DNA of 14,477 bases from DATJQA01 sp041169145. GTDB lineage: Bacteria > Patescibacteriota > Minisyncoccia > UBA6257 > 2-01-FULL-56-20. The notes beneath the pieces were generated by a model. The model was not told the DNA's origin and ran no database searches. It was given only the letters and a program-made list of their open reading frames with translations. The DNA is taken from assembly GCA_041169145.1 (NCBI GenBank), contig JBEEJO010000015.1:1-14477 (forward strand), given 5' to 3'. The translations under genes were made by a program, and so were the position numbers. Below are positions 13,654 to 14,477 of this stretch, in pieces. Positions within the stretch are counted from its first letter, which is position 1. The number at the start of each line of letters is the position of its first letter.

Positions 13654-13878
13654 CCTCGGGTGAGATAGCGAAGCGGTGTGGTCGTCTGGTGTCTGGGGGT
13701 AGGAGTTGTCCCTAGCTCCTTAGGATGGTGTGGCTTCGGCGACACCTCTCCTCGGGGCAATTCTAACTTCTTTTCGCCCAGCGAAAAAGAGATCTTTTTC
13801 AATCCTGCTCCCGCGGGATGAACCCCCAGGCACAAGATGAACACAACAAAAAACTCCGCATATGCGGAGTTTTTTGTT
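13654..13878 (+). ncRNA. Candidate structured non-coding RNA, family unknown
   Basis: A unit of about 225 nt between a strong promoter and an intrinsic terminator, filling a 347-nt gap. Helix P1 pairs 13682-13700 with 13822-13840 (18 of 19 positions). Helix P2 pairs 13702-13712 with 13754-13764 (11 bp). P3 is 13722-13752, with ggtgt/acacc, agga/tcct and a gc-TTCG-gc tetraloop. H4 is 13771-13787 (ttttcgc/gcgaaaa), and H5 is 13802-13819 (7 bp, loop tccc). P1 and P2 use G-U pairs at 13692-13830, 13684-13838, 13702-13764, 13705-13761 and 13709-13757; on the minus strand these become A-C mismatches, so the plus strand is the transcript. The 5' 28 nt look unpaired. I do not see the signatures of tmRNA, RNase P RNA or SRP RNA. 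The long closing stem and terminator recall 6S RNA, but the central bubble does not fit well. Confidence 0.6.
13845..13878. terminator. 34-nt palindromic terminator, shared by ncRNA and pilus ATPase gene
   Basis: Perfect palindrome with 17-nt arms (13845-13861 and 13862-13878): actccgc/gcggagt core with A-run on the left and a six-T run on the right. It gives a strong intrinsic terminator for the plus-strand RNA and equally for the minus-strand PilB/GspE gene, whose stop codon is at 13894. Confidence 0.92.
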
Positions 13879-13893
13879 CTTTATTCCCGCGTA

Positions 13894-14477
13894 TCACTTC
13901 CTTCCCTCGTGCAACCAGGATATTTCTCCGGTAATGCTCTCGACTTCGGCAAAACTCGTCATGCCGGACATGATCTTCAAAATGCCGTCTTCTTGAAGCG
14001 TCACCATGTGCTGCTTGCGGGCCATTTCCCTGATATCGTTCGTGGACAATCCTCTAATGATCGCTTCTTCGAACTCCGGCCCTGTCTCCAGAAATTCGTA
14101 GATGGCAACGCGGCCTTTGTAGCCGACGTTACTGCATTCATCGCATCCTTTTTTGGAATAGATCGTGATGTTCTTGTAGTTTTCGCGATTCACGCGCTCC
14201 GGCAGGTTATCCAAAAATTCCAATAGTTTCTTTTTAAGTTCAGGTGACGGCTCTTCCGGGACACGGCAGGCGGTGCAAAGACGCCTCACGAGCCGCTGTG
14301 CGATGGCAAGCGCGAGCGCGGGACCGACCGTCATCGGCCGCACCCCGAGATCAACAAGCCGCGGCACGGCTCCGGCGGCGTCGTTCGTGTGCAATGTGGA
14401 AAATACGAGGTGGCCCGTCAGCGCGGCCTGAAGGGCGATGTCCGCCGTTTCTTTGTCGCGAACCTCGCCGATCAGAA
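13894..14477 (-). CDS. PilB/GspE-type secretion/pilus assembly ATPase, C-terminal part (5' end outside window)
   Basis: The frame is open to the right edge, so only the last 193 or so residues are visible. They begin with LIGEVRDKETADIALQAA (Walker B region), followed by TGHLVFSTLHTNDA (His box) and GVRPMTVGPALALAIAQRLVRRLC. A zinc-type tetracysteine follows, CTAC then CDEC, and then GYKGRVAIYEFLE, all characteristic of PilB/GspE rather than the PilT retraction ATPase. The enzyme powers assembly of type IV pili or a type II pseudopilus from the cytoplasmic face of the membrane; in CPR bacteria it normally belongs to a type IV pilus system used for attachment and DNA uptake. The TTG at 14394 is internal. 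The gene ends 16 nt before the shared terminator. Confidence 0.94.
   Translation of the reverse strand, partial: LIGEVRDKETADIALQAALTGHLVFSTLHTNDAAGAVPRLVDLGVRPMTVGPALALAIAQRLVRRLCTACRVPEEPSPELKKKLLEFLDNLPERVNRENYKNITIYSKKGCDECSNVGYKGRVAIYEFLETGPEFEEAIIRGLSTNDIREMARKQHMVTLQEDGILKIMSGMTSFAEVESITGEISWLHEGRK

Noticed and set aside
13548..13844. 98-codon minus-strand open frame across the ruvB-pilB gap
   Set aside because: It covers the candidate RNA, has no ribosome binding site or domain, and would start just after the strong terminator. The structural and promoter evidence favours a plus-strand RNA.
13654..13878. Reading the structured RNA as a degenerate tRNA or tmRNA
   Set aside because: The 5' part looks faintly like a tRNA D-arm, but no matching acceptor 3' strand, T-loop or tmRNA tag frame was found.

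Overview
The window looks like part of a compact, reduced bacterial chromosome of the Patescibacteria/CPR type, probably in or near the Parcubacteria. I infer this from gene content and have not run a phylogeny. The pointers are a Mur ligase lacking the usual N-terminal MurE domain, a small free-standing EF-Tu domain II-like protein, a lamin-tail-domain membrane protein, a mini GIY-YIG nuclease, a stand-alone Pol I-type 5'-3' exonuclease, a type IV pilus ATPase, tRNA-Arg without encoded CCA, almost no Shine-Dalgarno sequences, and genes packed with 4-nt overlaps.

Layout. At the left edge is the end of a LOG-family gene (+), stopped by a long shared hairpin. Facing it is a minus-strand series: a beta-CASP metallo-beta-lactamase RNase, the EF-Tu domain II-like protein, an aromatic amino acid permease, a cluster of three hairpins, a mini GIY-YIG protein and tRNA-Arg(CCG). 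At 3776-4195 is an isolated plus-strand unit for an unrecognised 90-aa acidic protein, with a near-consensus promoter, the only canonical Shine-Dalgarno in the window and its own terminator. Next come ruvA and a MurE-like ligase on the minus strand (4-nt overlap), divergent from rpsT (+). rpsT converges with holA (-) on a textbook bidirectional terminator.

From 13546 down to 7480 runs one long minus-strand operon: ruvB, lamin-tail protein, tsaE, 5'-3' exonuclease, sensor histidine kinase, pyrG. Most of its genes overlap or nearly touch. The right edge holds the C-terminal part of a PilB/GspE ATPase (-).

The most interesting stretch is the 347-nt gap 13547-13893. On the plus strand it carries a strong promoter (TTGACA, 17 nt, extended -10), then a region that folds into a 19-position closing helix around several further hairpins, then a perfect palindromic terminator. 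No protein gene follows it. It is a strong candidate for an independent structured non-coding RNA of about 225 nt that I cannot assign to a known family. Several helices use G-U pairs that would fail on the other strand, so the plus strand is the transcribed one.

Second theme: four minus-strand genes (the RNase, ruvA, holA, ruvB) have a -10-like hexamer 7-9 nt before a start codon, which suggests leaderless transcripts and revised starts for the RNase and ruvB. Third theme: a 16-nt imperfect copy of the tRNA-Arg 5' end lies on the far side of the GIY-YIG gene, so a GIY-YIG/hairpin cassette may be flanked by tRNA-derived repeats.
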